From: Conyzicola nivalis
GTDB lineage: Bacteria; Actinomycetota; Actinomycetes; Actinomycetales; Microbacteriaceae
DNA: 64,000 nt
Assembly: GCF_014639655.1 (NCBI RefSeq)
Contig: NZ_BMGB01000001.1
Location: 1,504,882 to 1,568,881, forward strand
Reading direction: 5' to 3'
In this document: positions 52,574-62,456 of the stretch, in pieces
Layout of the letters: every line of letters begins with the position of its first letter
Position numbering within the stretch: the first letter of the stretch is position 1
The notes under the pieces: generated by a model
The model's input: only the letters and a program-made list of their open reading frames with translations
The model's database searches: none
What the model was told of the DNA's origin: nothing
Made by a program: the position numbers and the translations under genes

Positions 52574-53392
52574 ATGAGCGAAAAGACCGAAGACGCCGTC
52601 GACTCGGTGCGAAGCGGAGCCTCGACGCTGCGGAGCAGCCGCGTTTTCCAGACGTTGGCGCGGGGCGGGTACGCCGTCAACGGCCTCATCCACATGCTCA
52701 TCGGCGCCATCGCGCTCACGGTCGCGTTCGGCGGCCAGGGCGAAGCCGATCAGGGCGGCGCGCTCGCGCAGGTGGCGAGCTACCCCTTCGGCGAGGTCAT
52801 CCTGTGGGTGGTGGTCGTGGCCCTCGCCGCGCTCGGCCTCTTCCAGTTCGTCGACGCCGCCCTCGTGCGCGGCCGCGAGAAGTCCGACTGGGCGGATCGC
52901 GCGAAGGAGGCCGGCAAGGGCATCGCCTACCTCGCCGTCGGAGCGTCGGCTCTCACCTACGCGATGGGGGGTTCGAGCGACAGCGGCAACCAGACCCAGG
53001 GCCTCAGCGCCTCGCTCCTCGCGACGCCGGGCGGGGTCGTGCTGCTCGTCGTTGTCGGGGTGGCGACCATGGCCATCGGCGGCTACTTCGTGGTGAAGGG
53101 CATCCGCCGCAAATTCCTCGACGATCTGGCTCTGCCGAATGCGCGCTGGAAGCGCTCGGCCACCGTGCTCGGCGTGGCCGGCTACGTGTCGAAGGGCGTC
53201 GCCATTTTCGTGGTCGGGGTGCTCTTCGTCGTCGCCGCCGCCACGGCGGACGCGAGCGAGGCCTCCGGTCTCGACGGTGCGTTGAAGTCGCTCGCCGCGC
53301 TTCCCGCCGGCGGCGCCCTGCTCGTGGCGATCGGCATCGGGCTCATCGCCTACGGCGTCTACTGCTTTGTGCGGGCCCGCTTCCGGGCCTAG
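52574..53392 (+). CDS. DUF1206 membrane protein
   Basis: Membrane protein of 272 aa made of three related units, each a pair of helices preceded by an RxGY-type start: LARGGYAVNGLIHMLIG, AKEAGKGIAYLAVGASAL and LGVAGYVSKGVAIFVVG. This three-fold repeat defines DUF1206, of unknown function. It is in one operon with cls (seven-base gap). Confidence 0.86.
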   Translation: MSEKTEDAVDSVRSGASTLRSSRVFQTLARGGYAVNGLIHMLIGAIALTVAFGGQGEADQGGALAQVASYPFGEVILWVVVVALAALGLFQFVDAALVRGREKSDWADRAKEAGKGIAYLAVGASALTYAMGGSSDSGNQTQGLSASLLATPGGVVLLVVVGVATMAIGGYFVVKGIRRKFLDDLALPNARWKRSATVLGVAGYVSKGVAIFVVGVLFVVAAATADASEASGLDGALKSLAALPAGGALLVAIGIGLIAYGVYCFVRARFRA

Positions 53393-53468
53393 CCGGACCG
53401 GCCGCACTGCGGCGGTTTCGCGATGCACAGCGAAGTCCCAGCGCAGACCAGCGGAAAACGCTGCACAG

Positions 53469-53490
53469 AGTGCGTCGGTGCACTTAGTGT
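53469..53490 (+). promoter_or_regulatory. TetR-gene promoter with possible operator
   Basis: TAGTGT (53485-53490) ends six bases before the ATG, a leaderless arrangement. Just upstream is the inverted repeat AGTGC-N6-GCACT (53469-53484). A repressor bound there would touch the -10 box. Confidence 0.5.
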
Positions 53491-53496
53491 ATTTAC

Positions 53497-54141
53497 ATGA
53501 CCACCGCGAGCATCACGATCGACCGACGGGCCGCCCTCAAGGCGCGTCACCGTCAGGCGATTCTGGATGCCGCGGCGGCACTCATCCGTGAGCGCGGTAA
53601 ACCGCGCTTCAGCGTCGACGAACTGGCCGAGCGCGCCGACGTGGCCCGCCGCACCGTGTTCAACCACTTCTCGTCGCTCGACGACATCGTGCAGATCACC
53701 TGCACCCGCGTGCTCACCGACGCCGTCGACGAGTTCCGCGCCGCCACCCGCGCCGCGCCGCCCGGCGACGGAAGCCGCTACTCGCTGTTCTCGGAGATCG
53801 CGGCCGCGGTGCAGGGCATGGACCTGCCCTCCGTCATCGGCTACCTGTGGGGCGTACTGGCCGAAGACGGCGAAGACGGCCGCTCCGAGTCGGCCATGCA
53901 GAACGTCTTCGCCAGCGCCACCGAGCAGCTCTCGCTCGAGATCGCCGGCCGCAGCGACGAACTCGACCAGTTCGAGGTGGAGGTGCTCGTCAGCTCGCTG
54001 ATGAACGGCGTCGCCGTCGCTGCCCGCCACTGGATCACCCGCACGGGCGCCAGCCTCGACGCCGACTCCCGCGCGATCTGGGACGAACTGCTCGGCCGCC
54101 TGCTCGCCTCCGTGCGAGCCGGGTACGCACCCCCAGCCTGA
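53497..54141 (+). CDS. TetR-family transcriptional regulator of the MMPL exporter
   Basis: Repressor of 214 aa with an N-terminal helix-turn-helix (AILDAAAALIRERGKPRFSVDELAERADVARRTVFNHFSSLDDIV) and a helical ligand domain. It is 94 bases upstream of, and in the same direction as, the MMPL exporter gene, the usual place for a local repressor. The leaderless promoter and a possible operator lie directly before it. Confidence 0.88.
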   Translation: MTTASITIDRRAALKARHRQAILDAAAALIRERGKPRFSVDELAERADVARRTVFNHFSSLDDIVQITCTRVLTDAVDEFRAATRAAPPGDGSRYSLFSEIAAAVQGMDLPSVIGYLWGVLAEDGEDGRSESAMQNVFASATEQLSLEIAGRSDELDQFEVEVLVSSLMNGVAVAARHWITRTGASLDADSRAIWDELLGRLLASVRAGYAPPA

Positions 54142-54235
54142 CCCGATACCGACCCACCCCTCCTTCCCGATGACGCGATGTGAGACGTACGACCCCCTGT
54201 GTCACCCACACCGCTAAGAAAGAAATCAGAGGAAC

Positions 54236-56764
54236 ATGGCATCCCTTCTCTACCGACTCGGTCGGTTCTCCGCCCGCCGGGCCTGGCTGGTCATCGTCGC
54301 GTGGGTGGTCATCCTCGGCCTCGCCGGCGGCGCATTCGCCCTCTTCGGCGGCACCCTCACCTCCGCGGTCAGCATTCCCGGCACCGCTACCCAGAAGGTG
54401 AGTGACGAACTCGCCGAGAAGTTCCCACAGGCGAGCGGCGGGCGCGGCACCGTGGTGTTCACCACGACCGACGACTCCCCGTTCACCGACGAGCAGAAGA
54501 CCGCCATCGGCGACCTGCTCACCGAGACGAACGACCTCGACGACGTCAAGGCCACCACGAACCCGTTCGAGACGCAGGCCCAGCTCGACGATCAGGCCCA
54601 GCAGATCATTGACGGGCGCACGCAGATCGCGGATGCCACGGCTCAGCTCGAGGCCGGACAGGCCCAGATCGACGCCGCGAAGGCACAGGCCGCCGCCGGT
54701 CAGACCCAGCTCGACGCCGCAAAGGCCCAGGCGGGAGCCGCGGCCACCACCGGTCAGCTCGCGGCGCGGTTCGCCGCGCAGCAGGCGCAGATCGACGCGG
54801 GCACCGCGCAGATCGACGCCCGGCAGTCCACCCTCGACGAGGGTCGCACCGAACTGGAGTCGAAGAGCACCGAGCTCGAGCAGGGTTCCGACCTCCTCGA
54901 CCTCGCGGCCGAGATCCGCCAGGTCTCCAGCGACGAGACCACCGCCGTCGGCAGCATCCAGTTCGACAAGTCGCTCAACCTGGTGCCGGCCGAGGCGAAG
55001 GAAGCCATCGTCGAGACCATGAGCGACGCCGACATCGACGGTGTCGCCGTCGAGGTGTCGAACGACATCGCGGCGAGCATCCCCGAGATCCTCGGCCCGG
55101 GCGAGATCGCCGGTGTCATCTTCGCGGCTGTCGTGCTGTTCGTGATGCTCGGCACGCTCATCGGAGCCAGCCTCCCCCTGATCAACGCCCTCATCGGCGT
55201 CGGCGTCGGCGTGCTCGCCTCGCTCGCGCTCAGCGGAACCGTCACGATGATCTCGGTCACGCCGGTGCTGGGTGTGATGCTCGGCCTCGCGGTCGGCATC
55301 GACTACTCGCTGTTCATCCTCAACAGGCACCGCACGCAGCTGCGCAACGGCGTGCCGCTGGAGGAGTCGATCGGTCTCGCCAACGGAACGTCGGGTAACG
55401 CCGTCGTCTTCGCCGGGTCCACCGTGCTCATCGCACTACTCGCCCTGAACCTCACCGGAATCCCGTTCCTCGGGCTCATGGGTACGGTCGGTGCCATCTG
55501 CGTGTTCGTGGCCATCCTCATCGCGATCACGCTGACGCCCGCCGTATTGCGGTTGGTCGGCACCAAGATCCTCACCAGGAAGGCGCGCAAGGTCATCGGC
55601 CAGGCGGACGCCAAGACCCGCGTGCCGAACAAGCCGATGAACACCCTGCGCGCCGTCGTGACCGTCGTCGCCGGTATCGCGGTGCTGCTCATCATCGCCA
55701 TCCCCGCGCTCTCAATGCGTCTCGGACTGCCGGCAGGTTCCTCGGAGCCCGTCGACTCGAGCGCCTACAAGGCCTACAAGCTGATCGACGACAAGTTCGG
55801 CGCCGGGGTGAACGGGCCGCTGATCGTGGTCGCCGACCTCGACCAGGCCATCACCGACGACGAACTCGTCGGCGAACAGGTGCGTATCGGCCAGCTGCTC
55901 AAGGCCGAAAACGATGTCGTGGCGGTCGCCCCCATCGGTGCATCCGACGACGACCTGCTGCTCGCCTTCCAGGTCGTGCCGGAGGGCGGACCGACGAGCG
56001 AGTCGACAGAACAGCTCGTGCGCGACCTGCGCGGGCTCGAGATCGACGGTGTCGCCTCCCTCGGAGTCGCTGGAAACGCCTCGGGCAACATCGACGTGAG
56101 CGAGAAGCTCGCCGACGCGCTGCCGCTCTATCTGCTCGTGGTCGTGGGTCTCTCGCTGATCATCCTGATCTTCGTGTTCCGCTCGATCCTGGTTCCGGTC
56201 ACCGCGACGCTGGGCTTCGTGCTCTCGCTGTTCGCGGCGTTCGGCGGCATCACCGCCGTGTTCCAGTGGGGCTGGCTCGCACCGGTGTTCGGGGTACACG
56301 ATCCGGGCCCCATCCTGAGCTTCCTGCCCATCCTCGTGGTCGGCATCCTGTTCGGGCTCGCCATGGACTACCAGCTGTTCCTGGTGAGCGGGATGCGGGA
56401 AGCGTACGCGCACGGTGCTCCGGCCCGTCTCGCCGTCCAGCGCGGACTGCACGCCGGCCGCGCGGTCGTGATCGCCGCGGCGCTGATCATGATCTCGGTG
56501 TTCGGCGGGTTCATCTTCTCGAACTCGGTGATGATCCAGTCGATCGGTCTGGGGCTGGCACTCGGCGTGCTGCTCGACGCGTTCGTCGTGCGCCTGCTCA
56601 TCATCCCGGCCGTTATGCACCTGCTCGGCGGCGCCGCGTGGTGGATGCCCAAGTGGCTCGACCGCATCCTGCCGAACGTCGACGTCGAGGGCGCCTCGCT
56701 CGAGCGTTCGCACCCGACGACGACGCACGACCCGGAGCCCGAGCCTGAGAAGGTCGGGGTCTAG
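54236..56764 (+). CDS. MMPL-family exporter with extracellular coiled coil
   Basis: RND-superfamily transporter of 842 aa with two blocks of five to six helices. After helix 1 comes a long outside segment (about 110-245) rich in Ala and Gln in heptad repeats (AQLDDQAQQIIDGRTQ and similar), an expected coiled coil. Membrane signatures include GLAVGIDYSLFILNRHRTQL and FGLAMDYQLFLVSGMREAY with the Asp-Tyr pairs of the proton relay. MMPL proteins export lipids or drugs. AGAGGAAC ribosome binding site before the ATG. Confidence 0.92.
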   Translation: MASLLYRLGRFSARRAWLVIVAWVVILGLAGGAFALFGGTLTSAVSIPGTATQKVSDELAEKFPQASGGRGTVVFTTTDDSPFTDEQKTAIGDLLTETNDLDDVKATTNPFETQAQLDDQAQQIIDGRTQIADATAQLEAGQAQIDAAKAQAAAGQTQLDAAKAQAGAAATTGQLAARFAAQQAQIDAGTAQIDARQSTLDEGRTELESKSTELEQGSDLLDLAAEIRQVSSDETTAVGSIQFDKSLNLVPAEAKEAIVETMSDADIDGVAVEVSNDIAASIPEILGPGEIAGVIFAAVVLFVMLGTLIGASLPLINALIGVGVGVLASLALSGTVTMISVTPVLGVMLGLAVGIDYSLFILNRHRTQLRNGVPLEESIGLANGTSGNAVVFAGSTVLIALLALNLTGIPFLGLMGTVGAICVFVAILIAITLTPAVLRLVGTKILTRKARKVIGQADAKTRVPNKPMNTLRAVVTVVAGIAVLLIIAIPALSMRLGLPAGSSEPVDSSAYKAYKLIDDKFGAGVNGPLIVVADLDQAITDDELVGEQVRIGQLLKAENDVVAVAPIGASDDDLLLAFQVVPEGGPTSESTEQLVRDLRGLEIDGVASLGVAGNASGNIDVSEKLADALPLYLLVVVGLSLIILIFVFRSILVPVTATLGFVLSLFAAFGGITAVFQWGWLAPVFGVHDPGPILSFLPILVVGILFGLAMDYQLFLVSGMREAYAHGAPARLAVQRGLHAGRAVVIAAALIMISVFGGFIFSNSVMIQSIGLGLALGVLLDAFVVRLLIIPAVMHLLGGAAWWMPKWLDRILPNVDVEGASLERSHPTTTHDPEPEPEKVGV

Positions 56765-56769
56765 CAGCG

Positions 56770-56822
56770 AACGACGAAGGCGCGGAGCCGGGCCCTGGGC
56801 CTTGCTCCGCGCCTTCGTCGTT
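56770..56822. terminator. Perfect 19-bp hairpin downstream of the MMPL gene
   Basis: Arms AACGACGAAGGCGCGGAGC (56770-56788) and its exact complement (56804-56822) enclose a 15-base loop, starting six bases after the MMPL stop. It lies between convergent genes and can end both transcripts; 'ttaaaa' flanks the plus-strand side. Confidence 0.9.
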
Positions 56823-56849
56823 AAAAGAGGTGCGTTCAGCCGGGTGCGT

Positions 56850-57206
56850 TCAGCGGCGGCCCAGTCGGCGTTCGCCGTGCACGCCCGTGCTGTACGGAAG
56901 CCCGAAGTGGGCGTAGAGCTCGGGCTCGCGTGCCGCCTCGAGCTCGCCGTCGGTCGTGATCGACGGGGCGTCTTTGATCAGCTTCTTGTCGAACAGCACC
57001 TTGAGGTATTTCGGCGCGACGACGGCGCCGTTGAGCGGCACGAAGACCAGCTTCTGGCCGCCCAGAATGCCCACGTGCACGGCCGCGAAGGCCGGCTGTT
57101 CGGTCGAGGTCTCGAAGTAGATGCTCTCGAACGAGCCGACCTTCGACCCCTCGGCATCGACGACCGGAAGACCGATCCAGTCACGCAGGTTTTCTGCTTC
57201 GAACAT
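56850..57206 (-). CDS. PRC-barrel domain protein
   Basis: Small cytoplasmic protein of 118 aa: NLRDWIGLPVVDAEGSKVGSFESIYF and LVFVPLNGAVVAPKYLKVLFD fit the PRC-barrel fold, an adaptor domain found in photosynthetic reaction centres and RNA-processing proteins. The tail 'FGLPYSTGVHGERRLGRR' is basic. GAGAAGG ribosome binding site. Function in this host is unknown. Confidence 0.85.
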   Translation of the reverse strand: MFEAENLRDWIGLPVVDAEGSKVGSFESIYFETSTEQPAFAAVHVGILGGQKLVFVPLNGAVVAPKYLKVLFDKKLIKDAPSITTDGELEAAREPELYAHFGLPYSTGVHGERRLGRR

Positions 57207-57242
57207 GTTTCGTGCCCTTCTCGGCGGGAAAGGTTCCAGCCC

Positions 57243-57298
57243 GTACCGCCAACGCTAGCCGCAGCGGCTCTGACCGTTGCGGCCTAGCGTCGCGGTAC
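57243..57298. terminator. Long hairpin at the end of the pca operon
   Basis: Three nested arm pairs form one 19-bp stem: GTACCGC/GCGGTAC (57243-57249, 57292-57298), ACGCTAG/CTAGCGT (57252-57258, 57284-57290) and CCGCA/TGCGG (57259-57263, 57278-57282), with one bulged base. It lies 20 bases after the pcaF stop and is the likely terminator of the operon. Confidence 0.85.
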
Positions 57299-57318
57299 AG
57301 AGTGTGCGTCGCGGGCGC

Positions 57319-58527
57319 TCAGGCCCGCTCGAACACGGCGGCGAGGCCTTGGCCGCCCCCGATGCACAGTGTCTCGAGCAGGTAGCGGCCGCCCGTGCGC
57401 TGCAGGTGACGGCTCGAGGTGGCGAGGATGCGCGCGCCCGTCGCCCCCACCGGATGGCCGAGCGAGATCCCCGAGCCCAGCACGTTGATCCTGTCCCAGT
57501 CACCCGGCCCGATGTGCCACTCCTGCGTGACGGCGAGCACCTGCGCGGCGAACGCCTCGTTGAGCTCGATCAGGTCGATGTCGGCGAACGCGACACCGGC
57601 CCGTTCGAGCGCTTTCGCCGTCGCGGGCACCGGGCCGAGGCCCATGCGCGACGGTTCCACACCCGCGCGCGCCCAGCCGGCCAGGCGCACGAGCGGCTCG
57701 AGCCCGAGCTGCCCGGCCCGCTCGGGGGTCGTGACGATCATCGCCGCGGCCGCGTCGTTCTGCCCGCTCGCGTTGCCTGCGGTGACGGTGGCCTGCGGGT
57801 CGCCACGGCCGAGGATCGGTGTGAGTGCGGCGAGAGCCTCCGCGCTCGACTCGCGGGGCGTCTCGTCGCGGTCCACGACGGTGTCCCCCCTGCGACCGCG
57901 CACGGTGACGGACACGATCTCGTCGGCGAAGTGGCCGGCGGCGACCGCGGCGAGCGCCCGCGTCTGCGAGCGCAGCGCGAGCTCGTCCTGCTCCTCGCGG
58001 GGAATCCCGAAGTCGCGCCGCAGGTTCTCCGCCGTTTCGAGCATCCCGCCCGGCACGGGGTAGTTCTTGCCGCCCGCCGTCTCCCGGCCGCGTCCGAGCG
58101 CGTCGTGCAGGCGGAGGCCGCCGGTCCCGGTCACGCCGAATCGCGAGGTGGTCGTGTAGAACGGCGCCTGGCTCATCGAGTCGACCCCGCCCGCGATCAC
58201 CACGTCGCTTATCCCGGTCTGCACCTGCATCGCGCCGTCGAGCACGGCCTGCAGCCCCGAGCCACAGCGGCGGTCGAGTTGCAGGCCGCCCACGGTCACC
58301 GGCAGTCCGGCGTCGAGGGCCGCGACGCGTGCGACGGGCGGTGCCTCCGCCGTCGGGTAGGCCTGACCGAAGATCACGTCGTCGACGTCGGCACCGTCGA
58401 TTCCCGTGCGGCGCATCAGCTCGGCGATGACGGTGGCGGCGAGCTCGGCGGCCGTCACCTCGCGGAACACCCCGCCGAAGCGTCCGATCGGGGTGCGCAG
58501 CGGTTCGCAGATCACGACCTCCCTCAT
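57319..58527 (-). CDS. pcaF: Beta-ketoadipyl-CoA thiolase (acetyl-CoA acyltransferase)
   Basis: Final step of the beta-ketoadipate pathway: cleaves 3-oxoadipyl-CoA to acetyl-CoA and succinyl-CoA. Thiolase of 402 aa with acylated Cys88 ([10 protein letters not shown]), His358 ([12 protein letters not shown]) and Cys388 (LCIGGGQG). The ATG ([19 protein letters not shown]) overlaps the end of pcaJ by four bases (ATGA). It is last in the operon; context rather than sequence separates it from general thiolases. Confidence 0.92.
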   Translation of the reverse strand: MREVVICEPLRTPIGRFGGVFREVTAAELAATVIAELMRRTGIDGADVDDVIFGQAYPTAEAPPVARVAALDAGLPVTVGGLQLDRRCGSGLQAVLDGAMQVQTGISDVVIAGGVDSMSQAPFYTTTSRFGVTGTGGLRLHDALGRGRETAGGKNYPVPGGMLETAENLRRDFGIPREEQDELALRSQTRALAAVAAGHFADEIVSVTVRGRRGDTVVDRDETPRESSAEALAALTPILGRGDPQATVTAGNASGQNDAAAAMIVTTPERAGQLGLEPLVRLAGWARAGVEPSRMGLGPVPATAKALERAGVAFADIDLIELNEAFAAQVLAVTQEWHIGPGDWDRINVLGSGISLGHPVGATGARILATSSRHLQRTGGRYLLETLCIGGGQGLAAVFERA

Positions 58528-59150
58528 CGCAACTCCGCCCCGGTCGCCGCGCGGACCTCGGCCTCCGTCACCCCGTCGGCGAGCTCGACCAGGACCAGCC
58601 CGTGATCGGCGACGTCGATCACGGCGAGGTCGGTGATGATGCGGTCGACCACGCGCTTGCCGGTGAGCGGCAGCGTGCAGCGCTCCACGATCTTGTGTTC
58701 GCCGGTCTTCGTGACGTGCTCCATCAGGACGATGATCTTCTTCGCCCCGTGCACGAGGTCCATCGCGCCGCCCATGCCCTTCACCAGCTTGCCCGGCACG
58801 GCCCAGTTGGCGATGTCGCCGATGGCCGAGACCTGCATGGCGCCGAGCACCGCGACGTCGATCACGCCACCCCGGATCATCCCGAAGCTCTGCGCCGAAT
58901 CGAAGTAGGCCGCACCGGGCAGCACCGTCACCGTCTCTTTGCCGGCGTTGATGAGTTTCGGGTCTTCCTCGCCCTCCCACGGGTACGGGCCGACGCCGAG
59001 GATGCCGTTCTCGGAGTGCAGCACCACGGTGAGGTCCGACGGTATGTGGTTCGGGATGAGCGTGGGCAGGCCTATGCCGAGGTTGACGTAGCTGCCGTCG
59101 GTGAGTTCCGCGGCGGCGCGCGCCGCGAGTTGGTCGCGGGTGAGAGTCAT
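58524..59150 (-). CDS. pcaJ: 3-oxoadipate CoA-transferase, subunit B
   Basis: Beta subunit of the succinyl-CoA:3-oxoadipate CoA-transferase, 208 aa. The catalytic glutamate is Glu47 in the motif [10 protein letters not shown], and LGIGLPTL and [14 protein letters not shown] are family signatures. The ATG at 59148-59150 overlaps the pcaI end, so the two subunits are made together. Confidence 0.94.
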   Translation of the reverse strand: MTLTRDQLAARAAAELTDGSYVNLGIGLPTLIPNHIPSDLTVVLHSENGILGVGPYPWEGEEDPKLINAGKETVTVLPGAAYFDSAQSFGMIRGGVIDVAVLGAMQVSAIGDIANWAVPGKLVKGMGGAMDLVHGAKKIIVLMEHVTKTGEHKIVERCTLPLTGKRVVDRIITDLAVIDVADHGLVLVELADGVTEAEVRAATGAELR

Positions 59151-59932
59151 CGGTCCTCCGGTCGGTGGCGCGTGGTCACGAGTTCGATCGGCAGGTCGGC
59201 CGCGTCGTCGGGCGACAACCGTACGATGCGGTCGACGTAGATGCCGGCGAGGTGCACGTCGTCGGGGTCGATCTCGCCGGGTCGCACGAGCTCGTCGACC
59301 TCGGCGATCGTCACGCGTCCCGCCATGCCCGCCACCGGGTTGAAGTTGCGCGCCGACTTCTCGAAGACGAGGTTGCCGTGGGTGTCGCCGCGTGCCGCCC
59401 GCACGAGCGCGAAGTCGGTGACGATGGCCTCCTCGAGCACGTACTCCTTGGGCGCCCCGAGCGACGCGAACTCCCGCGTCTCCTTCGGCGGCGATTCGAC
59501 GAGCACCGAGCCGTCGGGCGCGTACCGCCAGGGCAGCCCGCCCTCCGAGACCAGGGTGCCCACGCCGCTCGCGGTGAAGAACGCGGGGATGCCCGCACCC
59601 CCGGCGCGCATCCGCTCGGCGAGGGTCCCCTGCGGCGTCAGTTCGACCTCGAGCGAGCCGTCGAGGTAGCGGCGGGCGAAGTCCTTGTTCTGCCCGATGT
59701 AGCTCGCGGTCACCCGGCTGATGCGGTCTTCGCGCAGCAGCTCGCCGAGGCCCCAGCCGTCGACGCCGCAGTTGTTCGACACCACGCGCAGGTCGCTCGT
59801 GCCCTGCGCGAGAAGCGCCCTGATCAGCACGATAGGCACCCCGACGAGACCGAAGCCGCCGACCGCGATGGAGGATCCGTCGGCGATATCGGCCACGGCA
59901 TCCGCGGGGTTCGCGACGCTCTTGTCCATCAT
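59147..59932 (-). CDS. pcaI: 3-oxoadipate CoA-transferase, subunit A
   Basis: Alpha subunit of 261 aa with the N-terminal glycine motif [16 protein letters not shown] and the stretch [16 protein letters not shown]. It loads CoA onto 3-oxoadipate together with PcaJ. The ATG at 59930-59932 overlaps the pcaL stop (ATGA); a second ATG follows directly and either could be used. Confidence 0.94.
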   Translation of the reverse strand: MMDKSVANPADAVADIADGSSIAVGGFGLVGVPIVLIRALLAQGTSDLRVVSNNCGVDGWGLGELLREDRISRVTASYIGQNKDFARRYLDGSLEVELTPQGTLAERMRAGGAGIPAFFTASGVGTLVSEGGLPWRYAPDGSVLVESPPKETREFASLGAPKEYVLEEAIVTDFALVRAARGDTHGNLVFEKSARNFNPVAGMAGRVTIAEVDELVRPGEIDPDDVHLAGIYVDRIVRLSPDDAADLPIELVTTRHRPEDR

Positions 59933-61056
59933 CCGTCCAGTTCTGCGAAGACGCGCTTCGCCGTCTCGAAGGCCGAGTTCGCGGCCGGCACGCCCGCGTA
60001 GATCGCGGTGTGCATGATCGCCTCGGCGATCTCGTCGCGGCGGAGCCCGTTGGTGAGCGCCGCCCGCACGTGCATCGCCAGTTCGTGCTGGTGGTTGCCG
60101 GCGATGAGGGCGGCGAGGGTGAGCAGGCTGCGGTCGCGGCGGGCCAGGGCCGGGCGCGACCAGATCTCGCCCCACGCGTAGCGCGTGATGAAGCCCTGGA
60201 AGTCCGCGGTCTCTGCCGTGATGCCTGCGGTCGCCCGGTCGACGTGGGCGTCGCTGAGCACCTCGCGGCGCACCCGCATGCCGCCGAGCCGGGAACGCAG
60301 CAGCGACGCCACGACGTCGGGGCGCTCGGTTGCCGGCAAATGTGCGGCGCCCTCGATGAGCCGGTAGGTCGCTCCGGGGATCGACGCGGCGAGCGCCTCG
60401 AGCTGGGTCGGCGGCGTCGCGAGGTCGAATTCGCCGGCCGCGCAGAGGGTGGGGACGCGGATGTCGCGTGCCGCATCCCGCGCATCGAAGTCGGCCAGCG
60501 CCTCGCAACACAGCGCGTACGACTCGTCGTCGACGTCGACGAGGGCGGAGAGCGCCGGTGCTCCCGCCGCGGGATGCGCGTCGAGGAAGCCGGGCGCGTA
60601 CCACCGCTCCGCGCTGAGGGCCACGAGCGAGGCGGTCCCGCTGCGCCTGGCGCGTTCGGCACGCTCGCGCCAGCCCTCCGCGCTGCCGATGCGGGCGGCC
60701 GAGCAGATCACGGCGAGGCTCATGATCCGGTGCGGGTGGTGCAACGCCAGTTCTAGCCCGACCGCACCGCCGGCCGAGATGCCGGCGTAAGCGAACGGAC
60801 CGCCCCCGACCGAATCGACGAGGTCGATGACGGCATCGGCGAGGTCGGCCACGGTGAACGGCTGCGACGCGGCCGGACTCGAGCCGTGACCGGGCAGGTC
60901 GAACCGCAGCACCCGGTAGTCGGCGGCCAGGTCGGCCGCGACGGAATCCCACAGGGCCGTCGTGGTTCCGAGCGACGGCCCGAGCACGACGAGCTCGGCG
61001 CCGCGCTCGAGCGAACGCACCGGAGTGACGGTTCCGCGCAGGAGCGGCCTGGTCAC
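59929..61056 (-). CDS. pcaL: Fused 3-oxoadipate enol-lactonase / 4-carboxymuconolactone decarboxylase
   Basis: Bifunctional PcaD-PcaC protein of 375 aa. Residues 1-255 form the alpha/beta-hydrolase enol-lactonase with Ser94 ([10 protein letters not shown]), Asp211 (GEFDLATPP) and His239 (EGAAHLP). Residues from about 260 are the decarboxylase ([36 protein letters not shown]). The fusion is common in actinobacteria. GTG start overlaps the pcaB stop (GTGA); the longer open frame upstream shadows pcaB. Confidence 0.95.
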   Translation of the reverse strand: MTRPLLRGTVTPVRSLERGAELVVLGPSLGTTTALWDSVAADLAADYRVLRFDLPGHGSSPAASQPFTVADLADAVIDLVDSVGGGPFAYAGISAGGAVGLELALHHPHRIMSLAVICSAARIGSAEGWRERAERARRSGTASLVALSAERWYAPGFLDAHPAAGAPALSALVDVDDESYALCCEALADFDARDAARDIRVPTLCAAGEFDLATPPTQLEALAASIPGATYRLIEGAAHLPATERPDVVASLLRSRLGGMRVRREVLSDAHVDRATAGITAETADFQGFITRYAWGEIWSRPALARRDRSLLTLAALIAGNHQHELAMHVRAALTNGLRRDEIAEAIMHTAIYAGVPAANSAFETAKRVFAELDG

Positions 61057-62456
61057 GATGCCTCCCCGGTCGGAGCACCGACGGTCACGGCCCGATAGGC
61101 CGCGAGCACGCGGTCGATGGCGGCGTCCGCGGCGGCGGTGTCGGAGTCGGAGTCGGAGTCGCCGGCGAACGCGGCCGCCACGGCGTCGCGCGCGCCCCGG
61201 TCGTACGGGCCCGCCGCAATGGCTTCGGCGACCACCTCGCTCAGCGGGCGCCCGCTGACGACGGCTTCTCGCGACGCCTCCCCGACCAGCGCGAAGGCGG
61301 CGGCACCACCGACGGTCTCGGCGAGCACCGCCGACACCCGCTCGCTGAAGATCAGTCCGCCGGTGAGTGCGAGGTTGGCGGCCATGCGCGCGACATTGAC
61401 CTCGAGACCGGCTATCAGGGTGGCGGCGCCGTGGGCCGCCGAGACCGCGCTGCGCTCCAGTTCGCGCAGGGGCAGCCACTCGGCGTGCCACGCGCCGGTG
61501 GGGCGCTGGTCTTCCGAGAGGGCCGAGGCGTGCAGCGCGGCGAGCTCGTGCGGGGTGCGGCGGGCCGCGGCGGTCACCAGCACCGCGGTAATCGGATTGC
61601 GCTTGTGCGGCATGGCCGACGATCCCCCGCCGCCGCCCTCGACGAGCTCGCCGATCTCAGTGCGGGCGAGCACCGCGACGTCGACGGCCACCACGCCGAC
61701 CGCGGCCACGGCGGCGGCGAGTGCGGCGGCGACGTCGAGTACCGGCGCCCGGTTCGTGTGCCAGGAGATCGGCGCGAGCCGCAGCCCCAGCCGTCGGGCC
61801 ACGGCTGCGGCGACCTCGTCGGCGCTCGAGCCGCGCGCCGTCGCGGCGCGGGAGAGCGCAGCGAGCGAACCGACCGCGCCACCGAGCTGCACCGGCAGCC
61901 CGCCCCGCACCCGGTGGAGCCCGTCGATCGCCGTCGTCACGCCGTCGAGCCAGCCGGCGGCGACGAAGCCGAAGGTCGTGGGGGCGGCGTGCTGGCCGAG
62001 CGTGCGGGCGACCATCGGGGTGGCGCGGTGGGTCTCGACCAGCGACGCGAGCGACGCGCCCGCTTCCTTCAGCCGCGCGAGCACCTCGTCGCACACCGCG
62101 CGGGCGACGAGCATGGCCGCCGTGTCGAGGATGTCCTGGCTGGTGGCACCGAGGTGCACGTGGTCGGACGCGCCGTGGTGCAGCGCGTCGGCCGCCGCCC
62201 CGAGCCATGTCACGAGCGGGATCACCGGGTTGCCGCCGGCGCGGGAGGCTGAGGCGATCGCCACGACGTCGGGCTCCGCCGTCTCGAGGCCGTCGCAGAC
62301 CTCGAGCATCCACTCCGGCGCCACGCCCGTGTCGACCAGGGCGCGTGACAGCGCCAGCTCGACGCGAACCATCGCGGCGAGGAACGCCGCGTCGCCCGTC
62401 AGTTCGAGGGCCCGGCTGCCCTGGGCGAGCGGGTCGAGCAGGCCGGCGTCGATCAT
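61053..62456 (-). CDS. pcaB: 3-carboxy-cis,cis-muconate cycloisomerase
   Basis: Fumarase/aspartase-superfamily cycloisomerase of 467 aa that lactonises 3-carboxy-cis,cis-muconate. The superfamily signature GGSSAMPHKRNP lies near residue 280, and HLGATSQDILDTA is the first signature. Near the C-terminus there is a short SDSDSD run coded by a three-fold 'gtcgga' repeat. It overlaps pcaG by four bases. Confidence 0.94.
   Translation of the reverse strand: MIDAGLLDPLAQGSRALELTGDAAFLAAMVRVELALSRALVDTGVAPEWMLEVCDGLETAEPDVVAIASASRAGGNPVIPLVTWLGAAADALHHGASDHVHLGATSQDILDTAAMLVARAVCDEVLARLKEAGASLASLVETHRATPMVARTLGQHAAPTTFGFVAAGWLDGVTTAIDGLHRVRGGLPVQLGGAVGSLAALSRAATARGSSADEVAAAVARRLGLRLAPISWHTNRAPVLDVAAALAAAVAAVGVVAVDVAVLARTEIGELVEGGGGGSSAMPHKRNPITAVLVTAAARRTPHELAALHASALSEDQRPTGAWHAEWLPLRELERSAVSAAHGAATLIAGLEVNVARMAANLALTGGLIFSERVSAVLAETVGGAAAFALVGEASREAVVSGRPLSEVVAEAIAAGPYDRGARDAVAAAFAGDSDSDSDTAAADAAIDRVLAAYRAVTVGAPTGEAS

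Noticed and set aside
61139-61165. Three-fold 'gtcgga' repeat in pcaB as a phase-variation tract
   Set aside because: The unit is six bases, so changes stay in frame, and the copy number is low; it only encodes an SDSDSD run.
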